In this document: one piece after another, positions 1 to 8,392 of the stretch
Numbering within the stretch: position 1 is the first letter of the stretch
Layout of the letters: each line of letters opens with the position of its first letter
Assembly: GCA_035279665.1 (NCBI GenBank)
Contig: DATEHI010000152.1
Coordinates: 72,072-136,071, forward strand
DNA: 64,000 bases
Source of the DNA: CF-13 sp035279665
GTDB taxonomy: Bacteria; Chloroflexota; Dormibacteria; CF-121
Direction of reading: 5' to 3'
Notes under the pieces: generated by a model
Told to the model about the DNA's origin: nothing
The model's input: the letters and a program-made list of their open reading frames with translations, nothing else
Databases searched by the model: none
Translations under genes and position numbers: made by a program

Positions 1-1
1 C

Positions 2-1234
2 TGGCGGCACCGGGACTTCCTCAAACTCTGGACCGGCGAAACGGTCAGCCAGTTCGGAAGCCAGGTGACGTTTCTGGCCGTTCCCACCGTGGCGATCCTG
101 ATCCTGCACGCGGGTCCCTTCCAGGTTGGGGTACTGTCGGCGCTCGAGTTCCTGGCTTTTCCCACACTGGGCCTGGTCGCCGGCGTCTACGCCGATCGCC
201 TGCGGCGCCGCCCGATCATGATCGCCTGTGACCTCGGCCGCATGCTGGCCATTGGCTCGGTCCCAGTTGCCTACCTGCTCAACCTCCTGACCCTTGAACA
301 GCTCTACATCGTCGCGCTCGTGACCGGCGTCTGCACGGTCTTTTTCGACGTCTCCTATCAGTCTTATCTGCCGGTGCTGGTGGACCGCCCGAACCTGCTC
401 GAGGGCAACACGAAGCTCGAGATCAGCCGCTCCACCGCGCAGGTCGCGGGGCCGGCCGTCGCCGGTTTCCTCATCCAATGGATCGGGGGTGCGAAGGCGG
501 TTGCCGTCGATGCGCTGTCGTTTCTCCTTTCCGCGTTGGCGCTGAGCGCGATCAAGACGCCAGAACCCCAGCCGAAGCCGAGCACGGTGAGTGGGGCGAC
601 CGGCTTCATTCCCGAAATGAAGGAGGGGCTCGAGGTGGTGTTCAAGAACCCGCTCCTGTGGCGGATCGCCGCTTGTACTGCGACGACAAACCTCGGATCG
701 AACATCATCTTCGGCGCCGTATTCCTGGTATTCGCCTATCGCCGGCTGCACCTGTCGGCCGGCGAGGTCGGCATCATCTTCGCCGTGGGCAGCGTGGGGG
801 GCCTGGTCGGTGCGCTGCTGGCCGCCTGGGTCGCTCGCAGGCTGGGCATCGGGCCGACCCTGGGAGTGTCGATCGCTGTCGGCGGACTCGCCTTCCTGGC
901 GACCCCGGTCGCTCTCCTCGCCCCGCCGGTGCCGGTGCTCGGGGCGCTTGGCTTTCTCGAAGGTCTGACCGGCCCCATCTACAACATCAGCCAGGTGAGC
1001 CTGCGACAGGCGATCACCCCGGACCGGGTCCAGGGGCGGATGAACGCCACCATGCGAACCATCGTCTGGGGCACGATCCCGATCGGGGCGTTCGTGGGCG
1101 GGATCCTGGGAACCTCGATCGGCCTCGTGCCGACGATCGTGCTCGGCGGCATCGTCTCGCTGTTGGCCGCGCTCTGGATCTTCCTTGGCCCGGTGATCCG
1201 GCTCAAGGAGCAGCCGGCGCCGGTGACGGCATGA
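2..1234 (+). CDS. MFS transporter, 5' end outside window
   Basis: Integral membrane exporter of the major facilitator superfamily, closest in look to the EntS/MFS_3 drug and siderophore exporter group. The frame is open to the left edge and already reads WRHRDFLKLWTGETVSQFGS, the usual cytoplasmic start of this group, so only a few N-terminal residues are missing; the GTG at 65 is not the true start. About 11-12 hydrophobic segments are visible, and loop 2-3 carries the family signature GxxADRxxRR (AGVYADRLRRRP). Substrate cannot be told. The stop overlaps the start of the next gene (ATGA), so the two are probably cotranscribed. Confidence 0.85.
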   Translation, partial: WRHRDFLKLWTGETVSQFGSQVTFLAVPTVAILILHAGPFQVGVLSALEFLAFPTLGLVAGVYADRLRRRPIMIACDLGRMLAIGSVPVAYLLNLLTLEQLYIVALVTGVCTVFFDVSYQSYLPVLVDRPNLLEGNTKLEISRSTAQVAGPAVAGFLIQWIGGAKAVAVDALSFLLSALALSAIKTPEPQPKPSTVSGATGFIPEMKEGLEVVFKNPLLWRIAACTATTNLGSNIIFGAVFLVFAYRRLHLSAGEVGIIFAVGSVGGLVGALLAAWVARRLGIGPTLGVSIAVGGLAFLATPVALLAPPVPVLGALGFLEGLTGPIYNISQVSLRQAITPDRVQGRMNATMRTIVWGTIPIGAFVGGILGTSIGLVPTIVLGGIVSLLAALWIFLGPVIRLKEQPAPVTA

Positions 1235-2412
1235 CTGGACGCCTGCTGATTCGTGACGCGTGCCTGGCCGATGGCCACTCGGCCACCCTGCAGGTTGGCG
1301 TCAGCCTCCTGATCGAGAACGGCCGGATTGCGTGGCTGTCGCCCGAGGAGGCGGGTCCCGGCGATGCCGAGGTGCTCGACGGCGGCGGCGCCACGATCGT
1401 GCCGGCCTTCGTGGATGCCCACAGTCACCTGACGATGCCTGGGGGCAGTCATTGGATCGAGCGCGGCTCGGACCTGCCCGACCAGTTGCGCGAGGTGGCG
1501 CGCCGGAACGCGGATCGGCTGGTGCAGGCCGGCATCCTGTGGGCCCGCGACGTCGGCTCGCCGGCCGGTCCCGACGGCCGGGCGGTCAGCCTGCAGGTTC
1601 GCCAGGAGATGGCGGGGCAGGCCGGCACGCCGTATATCCGGGTCGCCGGGACGTGGATCGCCACCGACGGCTATCTGCCGATGACGGTGCCCGTCAAGGA
1701 CGGCGACGGGCTGCGGGCGGCGGCACTGGCCCAGTTGGATTCCGGAACCGACTTCGTCAAGATCATGCTCGACCCCCCGGACCGCTCCGACCACTGTCCA
1801 TTCACGGTCGATGACGTTCGCAAAGCATGCGAGGCCGTGCACGTTCGAGGGCGGAAGATCACCGCCCACGCCACCATCCTCGACGGCGCGCGCATCGGCG
1901 CCGAGGCCGGCGTGGATTCGATCGAGCACGGTATGGAGCTCGATGATGCGATCGCGGCCACCATGCGAGCGAAGAACGTCGCCCTCGTTTCCACGCTCTC
2001 GGTGCTGGCGAGCTGGGCCACCTTCGCGCGGACGACCCGTATCGAGCGCTTCACCGGCGATGAGGGCAAGCGCCGGCTCGCCGCAAGGCGGGAAGGGGCC
2101 TTTGCGGCCATCAAGGCCGCGCACCGCGCCGGGGTCCGCATCGCGGCCGGCTCGGATTTTGGCGGCGGCTCCGTGCGCGCGGGCCACCTTGCCTGGGAGG
2201 TCGAGCAGCTGGTCGAGGCGGGGCTCGAGCCGCATGAGGCATTGGCCGCGGTGACCTGGCGAGGCGGCGAGCTGCTGGGTGTCGATCATGCGGGCCGGGT
2301 CCGGCCTGGTGATCCCGCCGACCTCGTCCTGGTGCATGGCGATCCCCTCAGCGATCCGCGCGCGCTCTGGCGGGTGTGGGCCGTCTTCAAGGGTGGCGAG
2401 CGGGTCGCGTAG
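1231..2412 (+). CDS. Metal-dependent amidohydrolase
   Basis: Cytoplasmic hydrolase of the amidohydrolase superfamily, imidazolonepropionase/prolidase-like branch, 393 residues. Visible metal and catalytic residues are the HxH pair H64/H66 in VDAHSHL, the lysine in DFVKIM, histidines in KITAHAT and SIEHGME, and the aspartate in AAGSDFGGG. The C-terminal GRVRPGDPADLVLVHGDPL is the usual return to the small beta-sandwich domain. The ATG at 1231 overlaps the MFS stop, and the amidohydrolase fold starts immediately after it; a longer open frame upstream only shadows the transporter. Natural substrate (a dipeptide, cyclic amide or similar) is unknown. Coupling to an exporter is suggestive but not diagnostic. 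Confidence 0.85.
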   Translation: MTGRLLIRDACLADGHSATLQVGVSLLIENGRIAWLSPEEAGPGDAEVLDGGGATIVPAFVDAHSHLTMPGGSHWIERGSDLPDQLREVARRNADRLVQAGILWARDVGSPAGPDGRAVSLQVRQEMAGQAGTPYIRVAGTWIATDGYLPMTVPVKDGDGLRAAALAQLDSGTDFVKIMLDPPDRSDHCPFTVDDVRKACEAVHVRGRKITAHATILDGARIGAEAGVDSIEHGMELDDAIAATMRAKNVALVSTLSVLASWATFARTTRIERFTGDEGKRRLAARREGAFAAIKAAHRAGVRIAAGSDFGGGSVRAGHLAWEVEQLVEAGLEPHEALAAVTWRGGELLGVDHAGRVRPGDPADLVLVHGDPLSDPRALWRVWAVFKGGERVA

Positions 2413-2461
2413 GGACCATCGATAATGAAAACTCTCTTGTCTGGTCGGCGTTGTCTCCCTC

Positions 2462-2466
2462 AGGAG
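2462..2466 (+). promoter_or_regulatory. Ribosome binding site deciding the galT start
   Basis: AGGAG sits eight bases before the TTG at 2475 and supports that codon over upstream in-frame alternatives inside the amidohydrolase gene. Confidence 0.6.
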
Positions 2467-2474
2467 CGTGCGGG

Positions 2475-3551
2475 TTGCCCCAAATACGGCAGGACTTGAT
2501 CACAGGGCGGTGGGTGGCGGTGGCGACGGAACGTGCCCGCCGCCCGGATTCGTTCACGCAGGCAGCCAGGGAATCGGTCGCCGCCCGTGACGTCTGCCCC
2601 TTCTGTCCGGGACACGAGTCGATGACGCCGCCTGAGGTCCTCGCCTATCGCGCTGCGGGCTTGCCGGCCAACGGCGAGGGCTGGTCGGTTCGGGTGGTGC
2701 CAAACCTCTACGCCGCTTTCCGGCCCGAAGCGGACGGACAGGAGCACCGCGAGGGTCGCTTCTGGCAGCGCGATGCCATTGGCGCCTGCGAGGTGCTGAT
2801 CAGCAGCCCCGATCACCGCGCGCCTACCCCGATGCTGCCGCGGCGGCAGGTCGAGGAGATCGTCCAGTCGTACGTCGACCGCTACCAGGAGCACGCGCGC
2901 AACCCAGGGCTCGAGCACGCCCTGATCCTCTACAACCACGGCCGTCCGGCGGGCGCCTCGCTCGAGCACCCGCACTCACAGCTCTACGCGATCGGGCTGC
3001 AGCCGCCCAGCGTCGACGTCGAACTGGAAGGCGCCCGCCGCTTCCATGAGGCGAACGCCGCGTGCGTGTTCTGCCGCTCCCTCGATGACGAGCGACGTGC
3101 CGGGGCGCGCGTCGTCTTCGAGAACGAGGCCTTCGTCGTCTTTGCGCCCTACGCGGCACGGACGCCCTTCGAGACCTGGATCATCCCGCTCCGGCACGCG
3201 GCATCATTCGGCGACCTCGACCTGAAAACGGAGAAGCCGGCCTTCGCGGAGGCGCTGCAGCTGACCCTCAAGGCCCTGCAGGAGGGCCTCAATGACCCGC
3301 CCTTCAACTACTTCATCCATAGTGCTCCGTTCAAGGCCGATGCCTCGAACCTCTATCACTGGCACCTCGAGTTGATCCCCAAACTCAGCACCGCGGCCGG
3401 CTTCGAGCTGGGCACGGGGATGTGGATCAACGTCGTCAAGCCCGAGGAATCGGCGGTGTTCTTACGGGATCGCATCGCTCAGATCGCCGGCCCGTCGGCC
3501 GATGCGAGCGGCGCCTCAGTGCCAGGCGAGCGTTTGAGGCATTCGTCGTGA
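2475..3551 (+). CDS. galT: Galactose-1-phosphate uridylyltransferase-like protein
   Basis: HIT-superfamily nucleotidyl transferase of 358 residues that exchanges UMP between UDP-glucose and galactose-1-phosphate in the Leloir pathway. The zinc-site cysteines C41 and C44 (CPFCPGHE) and the active site HPHSQ at 165-169, with H167 as nucleophile, are present; the C-terminal HWHLELIPKL matches the second half-domain. I chose the TTG at 2475 because AGGAG lies eight bases before it and it gives the typical MPQIRQDLITGRWV start. The gene overlaps the next one by GTGA. Its pairing with a sugar-nucleotide synthase suggests a role in making activated hexoses for cell-surface glycans rather than galactose catabolism. 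Confidence 0.88.
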   Translation: MPQIRQDLITGRWVAVATERARRPDSFTQAARESVAARDVCPFCPGHESMTPPEVLAYRAAGLPANGEGWSVRVVPNLYAAFRPEADGQEHREGRFWQRDAIGACEVLISSPDHRAPTPMLPRRQVEEIVQSYVDRYQEHARNPGLEHALILYNHGRPAGASLEHPHSQLYAIGLQPPSVDVELEGARRFHEANAACVFCRSLDDERRAGARVVFENEAFVVFAPYAARTPFETWIIPLRHAASFGDLDLKTEKPAFAEALQLTLKALQEGLNDPPFNYFIHSAPFKADASNLYHWHLELIPKLSTAAGFELGTGMWINVVKPEESAVFLRDRIAQIAGPSADASGASVPGERLRHSS

Positions 3552-6073
3552 AGGCGGTGGTGATGGCCGGCGGCGAGGGCTCGCGGCTGCGGCCGTTGAC
3601 CAGCGGGATCCCCAAGCCGCTGGTGCCGGTGGTCGGCAAGCCGGTGATGGAGCACATCCTGCGGCTGTTGCGCACCCACGGCATCAGCGACGTGGTGGTC
3701 ACCCTGCAATATCTCGGGTCCGCGATCCGCGATTACTTCGGAGATGGCTCAGACTTCGGCGTCGACATCACCTATGTCGTGGAAGACAGTCCACTGGGGA
3801 CTGCTGGCAGCGTCAAGAATGCGCAGGAATTTCTCGATGAGCCGTTCATCGTGATCAGCGGCGATGCGCTGACCGACATCGACCTGGGTGAGGTGATGCG
3901 TTACCACAAGGAAAAGGGCGCGGCGGCGACCATCGTGTTGACCTCCGTGGCGAACCCGCTGGAGTTTGGCGTGGTGATCACCAACCCCGACGGGACAATC
4001 AAGCGCTTCCTCGAGAAACCTTCGTGGGGCGAGGTCTTCTCCGACCAGGTCAACACCGGGATCTACGTGATCGAGCCCAAGGTGCTCGACCTGCTGCCGC
4101 CGGCGACAGTCGTCGACTGGAGCAGCGACGTCTTCCCCAGGATGCTGGCCAACGCCATGCCGCTCTACGGCTTCCTTGCGCCCGGCTACTGGTGTGACAT
4201 CGGCAACATCCAGACGTATTACCAGGCGAACTGGGATGCCCTCGAGGCACGGGTGGACGTCGAAATCCCCGGCGAGCGCCGCTACGGCAACGTCTGGATC
4301 GGTGAGAACGTCGAAATCGGCTACGACGTCAGGATCAACGGCCCGGCGTACATCGGCAACGACTGCAAGCTCAAAGCAGGCGTCTTCATCAATGGGCCGG
4401 TCTGCGTCGGGAATTTCTCGGTGATCGACGAGAACACCAAGATCAGCAACTCGGTCATCTGGACCTATTCCTACATCGGTGAGAACTCGCGGTTGCGCCA
4501 GGCGATTGTCTGCCGGCACGTCACCATCAAGAACAGTTGCCTCCTCGAGGAAGGAGCCGTCATCGGTGACGACGTCGTCGTCGGCGAGGGCTCGACGATC
4601 GATGCCGGGGTCAAGATCTGGCCCGACAAGGAGATCGAGCCGGGCTCGACCGTGCACGAGAGCATCATCTGGGCCGGCCACTACAAGCGCGGACTCTTCA
4701 GCTCCTACGGGCTAGTCGGACTGGTCAACATCGAGCTCACTCCTGAGTACTGTGCCCGCCTGGGGGCGTCCTTCGCCGCCCTCTTTCCCAAGGGCGCCTC
4801 GATCGCCGCCGCCCGTGACGGCCAGCGCCCCTCACGCATGATCAAGCGCGCCATGGTCGCCGGCATGATATCGTCGGGCGCCTCGATCATCGACCTGAGC
4901 GAGCTGCCCATCCCGGTGATCCAGTACTACGCGCGCGACCATCGGATCGCCGGAGCCGTCCATATCCAGATGTCGCCCCTCGACAGCCGGTCGGCCGACA
5001 TCCGGATGTTCGACGCCAACGGCGTGGTGCTCGACAAGAAAGCCGAGCGCAAGCTGGAGAACGTGTTCTTCCGCGAGGATATCCGGCGGGTGCATTTCTA
5101 CGAGATGGGCGACATCACCTACCCGCAGGACGCGATCGATTCATACATCGACGGCTTGATCGGATTGGTCGATGTCGAGGTGGTTCGGCAGGGGCACTTC
5201 AAAGTGCTGGTCGACTTCGACCACGGGAGTGCGTCGCTGGTGCTGCCCCGCCTATTCAAGGAGTTGAATATCGAGGCGATTCCGCTCAACGCCGGGTTCG
5301 ATGAGACCTATCAGTCCAAGACCAACGAGGCATTCGACGAGGCGCGCCGGCAGTCGGCGCTGATCACCCGGACGCTCGGCTGCAATCTTGGTGCCTACAT
5401 CGACTACGGGTCGGAGCGCATCTTCCTGGTCGATGAGCAGGGCGGCCTGATCGACCATCACGAGGCGCTGGGTGTGCTCGCCATGCTTGTGCTGAAAGCC
5501 AAGCCGGGCGTTCTCGTGGCCCCCGCGACCGTCCCTCAAACCATTTCGGCACTGGTACGTCAGCTGGCGGGTTCACACTTCGTACCGGGTAAGGGTGAGC
5601 CCTCGGCGCTGCTGCGGGCGGCACAACAGCATCAGGCGCGGCTCGCCTCCGACGCGAACGGCGGGTATGCCTTCCCGGACCATCTGTTGGGATTCGACGC
5701 GATCTTCACGCTCGTCAAGCTGCTGGAACTGCTGGCCACAGATCGGCGGCCGGTTTCGGCCATCCGGCAGGAGATCCCGCGTGCGGCCTACGAGCACCGC
5801 CTCGAAACGGTGCCCTGGGATGCGAAAGGCCGGGTGATGCGGACCATGGTGGAGCTGCACCGAGACGAGCCAGTTGACCTGGCCGATGGCATCAAGGTCT
5901 TCGTCGACGGCGGATGGGTGCTCGTCCTGCCGGATCCCGACATGCCCCGCTACCACATCATCGTCAGCATGGAGGATTCCGAGAAGGCGCGAGCGCTGGC
6001 GGACCGGTACAGCGCCCTGGTCAAGACCGCCGTCGGAGGCGGTGACTCGGGCAGTCCGGCGGCGGCTCGCTAG
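3548..6073 (+). CDS. Sugar-nucleotidyltransferase / phosphohexomutase-like fusion
   Basis: Protein of 841 residues. Residues 1-235 are a nucleotidyltransferase (MAGGEGSRLRPLT at the start), related to mannose-1-phosphate guanylyltransferases. Residues about 255-370 are a left-handed beta-helix with hexapeptide repeats. The rest has the fold of alpha-D-phosphohexomutases, but key motifs are changed: the phosphoserine loop reads QMSPLD around S476 instead of TASHNP, the metal loop reads DYGSER at 619-624 instead of DGDADR, and the GEESGH sugar loop is absent. The mutase half may therefore be regulatory or structural. The same fusion is known in actinobacteria. GTG at 3548 overlaps the galT stop, indicating translational coupling. 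Product is probably GDP-mannose or another NDP-hexose for glycans. Confidence 0.85.
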   Translation: MKAVVMAGGEGSRLRPLTSGIPKPLVPVVGKPVMEHILRLLRTHGISDVVVTLQYLGSAIRDYFGDGSDFGVDITYVVEDSPLGTAGSVKNAQEFLDEPFIVISGDALTDIDLGEVMRYHKEKGAAATIVLTSVANPLEFGVVITNPDGTIKRFLEKPSWGEVFSDQVNTGIYVIEPKVLDLLPPATVVDWSSDVFPRMLANAMPLYGFLAPGYWCDIGNIQTYYQANWDALEARVDVEIPGERRYGNVWIGENVEIGYDVRINGPAYIGNDCKLKAGVFINGPVCVGNFSVIDENTKISNSVIWTYSYIGENSRLRQAIVCRHVTIKNSCLLEEGAVIGDDVVVGEGSTIDAGVKIWPDKEIEPGSTVHESIIWAGHYKRGLFSSYGLVGLVNIELTPEYCARLGASFAALFPKGASIAAARDGQRPSRMIKRAMVAGMISSGASIIDLSELPIPVIQYYARDHRIAGAVHIQMSPLDSRSADIRMFDANGVVLDKKAERKLENVFFREDIRRVHFYEMGDITYPQDAIDSYIDGLIGLVDVEVVRQGHFKVLVDFDHGSASLVLPRLFKELNIEAIPLNAGFDETYQSKTNEAFDEARRQSALITRTLGCNLGAYIDYGSERIFLVDEQGGLIDHHEALGVLAMLVLKAKPGVLVAPATVPQTISALVRQLAGSHFVPGKGEPSALLRAAQQHQARLASDANGGYAFPDHLLGFDAIFTLVKLLELLATDRRPVSAIRQEIPRAAYEHRLETVPWDAKGRVMRTMVELHRDEPVDLADGIKVFVDGGWVLVLPDPDMPRYHIIVSMEDSEKARALADRYSALVKTAVGGGDSGSPAAAR

Positions 6074-6079
6074 GGAACG

Positions 6080-6589
6080 GTGCCGGCTCCGCCGACGGTT
6101 CGTCGCCAGTCCGCCCGGCGCGAGCGGCGATTCGTTCGGACGGCCGGATTTTTCCGAGCGCTGCCCCCACGCGTCGAGGCGGCGCTCCCCGTCCAGATGA
6201 AGGGAGTCCGCCATCGCGCCCGTTCGAGCCAGGCACAGTGGTTTTTCGATGACCCGCGACTGCACTTCGAGGCCTGGTGGCACGCGAACAACGGCCGGCT
6301 CGAGTTGGGGCTTCACCTGGAGGCCGAGCCGGCCATCAACGACCGCATCGCGAACGGGCTGGCGCGGCAGCTGCTGATGATCAAGGCCCGGTTGGGCCAG
6401 CAGCTCGACCTGGAGCCCTGGGATCGCGGCTGGGCGCGGCTGTACGAAACCTACGCGATCGAGGTCTTCGACGCCGCTCAGATCAAGCGGACGGCGTCGC
6501 GGATGGCGGAGCTGATCGCGGTCATCTGGCCGATGTGCCAGGAGCTGCGGAAGGGCGATGCTAAAATCCGGCTTGCCGAGCGGGAGTAG
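6080..6589 (+). CDS. Hypothetical protein overlapping tRNA-Gly
   Basis: An open frame of 169 residues that I do not recognise. The N-terminal 35 residues are Arg-rich and may not be translated; the conserved-looking part starts near VQMKGVRHRARSS and contains several Trp residues and an amphipathic helix-rich C-terminus. It begins six bases after the fusion gene and could be the last gene of that operon. Its stop codon (6587-6589) lies inside the tRNA-Gly gene, an unusual ten-base overlap on the same strand. Start codon uncertain (GTG at 6080 used). Confidence 0.5.
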   Translation: MPAPPTVRRQSARRERRFVRTAGFFRALPPRVEAALPVQMKGVRHRARSSQAQWFFDDPRLHFEAWWHANNGRLELGLHLEAEPAINDRIANGLARQLLMIKARLGQQLDLEPWDRGWARLYETYAIEVFDAAQIKRTASRMAELIAVIWPMCQELRKGDAKIRLAERE

Positions 6590-6652
6590 CTCAGCTGGTA
6601 GAGCGCGACCTTCCCAAGGTCGATGTCGCGAGTTCGAGTCTCGTCTCCCGCT
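6580..6652 (+). tRNA. tRNA-Gly (CCC anticodon)
   Basis: Full cloverleaf by inspection: acceptor GCGGGAG (6580-6586) pairs with CTCCCGC (6645-6651), D arm GCTC/GAGC (6589-6604), anticodon stem CGACC/GGTCG with loop TTCCCAA and anticodon CCC at 6613-6615, T stem GCGAG/CTCGT around TTCGAGT. The discriminator is T, normal for bacterial glycine tRNA, and CCA is not encoded. It marks the left edge of an accessory patch. Confidence 0.95.
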
Positions 6653-6750
6653 CAGATCCCGCCCCTGTGCGGTTGGACACCACTCGTTCAAAGAACGGTT
6701 TCCGGGCGGGCCGTGGAACGGTCACGACGCTCACCCGTTCAGCTTCCTTT

Positions 6751-6763
6751 TCTACCAGCTGAG
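6751..6763 (-). repeat. Inverted 13-base copy of the tRNA-Gly D arm
   Basis: The minus strand here repeats exactly the 13 bases of tRNA-Gly at 6590-6602 (CTCAGCTGGTAGA). The match is inverted and about 150 bases downstream of the tRNA. It may be a remnant of an integration or rearrangement at the tRNA; it is too short to form a tRNA. Confidence 0.5.
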
Positions 6764-6770
6764 TGGGACG

Positions 6771-7403
6771 CTAGCCGGCCTGGATCTGGTCGGGGGCAGG
6801 GGCCGTGATCTTCTCGCCGGTGTTATACCGGTCGAAGGTCAGCGTGAGGGGCTGACCACCCTGGGTCTCGACGTACTTTATCGGGTAGCCATCGCTCTCC
6901 CGGATGTAGGCGTCGAACGCGTCGCCCCCCTTGTCCAAAGCTGTCACGTGCCACGCCTTTCCCTGCGGCAGGTTCTCCTCGCCGACGTATTTCTGGAGAT
7001 TCGACCCGGCGAAGAAGGTTGGATCGACGCCCAAGGGGGTCTTCACCGCATGCCACTTGGGCGAACCCTCGTCCCGGAGGTAGTTCGTCCCGTCGAGCGA
7101 GATCGTTTGAATGAGCGTCACCGTCTTCCCGCCGCGGGTCGTCTCGGACTTGATGCGGCCAGCCGGCTTCGGTTTGTAGACGAGGACACCGTCGCCGAAC
7201 AGATCTAAGGTTGGGTTGCTGTTGAAGATCTCGCCGCTCACCAGGAAATGCGCATCCTTGAGGTCGGATTGCTGCGGCTTTGCCAGGATCTCCTTGGCGC
7301 TTGGTGGACCCGTCGGCCTCGGCGTGTCGCACGCGGCGGTTACGGCCGCGACCACGAAGAGGAGAAGCGAGCACCCCAGAAGCGGCAGGTTAGCCCTGCA
7401 CAA
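6771..7403 (-). CDS. Putative lipoprotein
   Basis: A 210-residue exported lipoprotein. The N-terminus is hydrophobic and ends in a lipobox (VTAAC), followed by a Pro-rich linker and a beta-rich domain with the general look of LppX/LprG-type mycobacterial lipoproteins (repeating T-x-V strands, conserved YNTG near the C-terminus). Function unknown. Its start overlaps the end of a truncated paralogue at 7390-7608 by 14 bases, so this is one surviving copy of a tandem duplication. It lies in the accessory patch after tRNA-Gly. Confidence 0.75.
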   Translation of the reverse strand: MCRANLPLLGCSLLLFVVAAVTAACDTPRPTGPPSAKEILAKPQQSDLKDAHFLVSGEIFNSNPTLDLFGDGVLVYKPKPAGRIKSETTRGGKTVTLIQTISLDGTNYLRDEGSPKWHAVKTPLGVDPTFFAGSNLQKYVGEENLPQGKAWHVTALDKGGDAFDAYIRESDGYPIKYVETQGGQPLTLTFDRYNTGEKITAPAPDQIQAG

Positions 7404-7608
7404 CCTGCGAGGCGGGCGGTGCCGTGATCGAAGCGCCCGTGTTGTACTTATGGAAACTCAAGACTAGCGCATCGCCCCGCTGGATGATCTCGTACTTGAG
7501 CGGGTAGCTGTCGCTTTCGCGAATCCAGCCGTCGAATTGATTGCCATCATTGTCCTTGGCCTTCGCGTGCCATGCTTTGCCGTTGGGCCGGGTACTAGCG
7601 ACATACAC
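7390..7608 (-). pseudogene. 5'-truncated paralogue of the adjacent lipoprotein
   Basis: An open frame of 72 residues that aligns along its whole length with the C-terminal third of the neighbouring lipoprotein: shared blocks include GKAWH, IRESD, YP-KY and KYNTG/RYNTG, then ITAP. Signal peptide, lipobox and about 130 residues are missing, so it is most likely a remnant. The homology stops at about 7608, ten bases from the stop codon of the immunity-like gene at 7618, which fixes a rearrangement breakpoint there. Confidence 0.65.
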
Positions 7609-7617
7609 TCGAGGCTA

Positions 7618-8133
7618 TCAGCAGTCGAACGCCGACCAGCAGATGTCGTTCCTCAACCGCTGATCATCCATGACCAGTTCGCGGATCGCATGAGGCAGCT
7701 GTTCCCGCTGCCATTGACACTGGAGTCGTCCGGAGTTCTCACCCTCGTCTTCAGGAGCGGCTACACGCGCTGCCTTGATCGCGTAGGCCGCCGCTCCGAG
7801 CTCGTGCGCGGCGACGTGCGCCACCGCCGCGGCCTGGCCGGCGGCATGTCCGGCGTGGCGTGCGGCGCCCTTCAAATCTCGAGCCGCCGCATTGGCATGG
7901 CCGGCCGCCTCGCGCGCCTGGGACATCCTTATCTCACCACGCACCCATGCCCGAGCCTGCGCGATAGCTTGGCGAGGCCGCGGGTCTAAAGGTTGCGCCG
8001 ACTCGAACAGGTGCAGGACATGTTCCGCACAGGTTGCGGCCCACAGGGCGAGCAGCTGATGGTCGGAGTCTGTGAGCGTCCCCCCGCGGCGGATGGTGAT
8101 GAAGCGAGGGTCGCGGTCTTTCGGGAGGATCAC
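7618..8133 (-). CDS. Imm5-like putative immunity protein
   Basis: Soluble alpha-helical protein of about 171 residues. It matches, from memory of the family, the Imm-5 putative immunity proteins: a TLTDSDHQLLALWAATCAEH block, RPRQAIAQARAWVRGEI, then Ala/His-rich helices with AHVAAHELGAAAYAIKA and a closing LP-IR-LV segment. Such proteins are thought to neutralise polymorphic toxins. No toxin gene is visible next to it, so here it is an orphan. The GTG at 8133 gives the usual short N-terminus; a GTG at 8196 in the same frame would add 21 residues. It lies in the accessory patch next to tRNA-Gly. Confidence 0.7.
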   Translation of the reverse strand: MILPKDRDPRFITIRRGGTLTDSDHQLLALWAATCAEHVLHLFESAQPLDPRPRQAIAQARAWVRGEIRMSQAREAAGHANAAARDLKGAARHAGHAAGQAAAVAHVAAHELGAAAYAIKAARVAAPEDEGENSGRLQCQWQREQLPHAIRELVMDDQRLRNDICWSAFDC

Positions 8134-8392
8134 GGCTGCACCCCATCCTGCTTGCATCTGCCCAACATCCGAGGATGCCCAGCCTCGCCAGGACACGCTG
8201 CCTGCCCGATGTTGAAGACCAGCGCAATTGGTGGAATCAAGTCGTGGACGACTGCGGCGTGGTCCTTGCCCTTAGGGTTGTTCCTCATACTGGTGCGCTC
8301 ACCTGAGGCTTGTGGCACTCGCAAGATTCACGGTGCTTTGGCGACATAGGGTGTGTCCGCGCGCCGTTAGCCTTCGCTGGACTTTTACGCCC

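Noticed and set aside
979..2337. 452-residue minus-strand frame
   Set aside because: Shadow of the MFS and amidohydrolase genes.
6558..7208. 216-residue plus-strand frame covering tRNA-Gly
   Set aside because: Crosses the tRNA and is antisense to the lipoprotein.
8130..8324. 64-residue minus-strand frame before the immunity gene
   Set aside because: Overlaps the immunity gene in another frame and has no ribosome site or motif.
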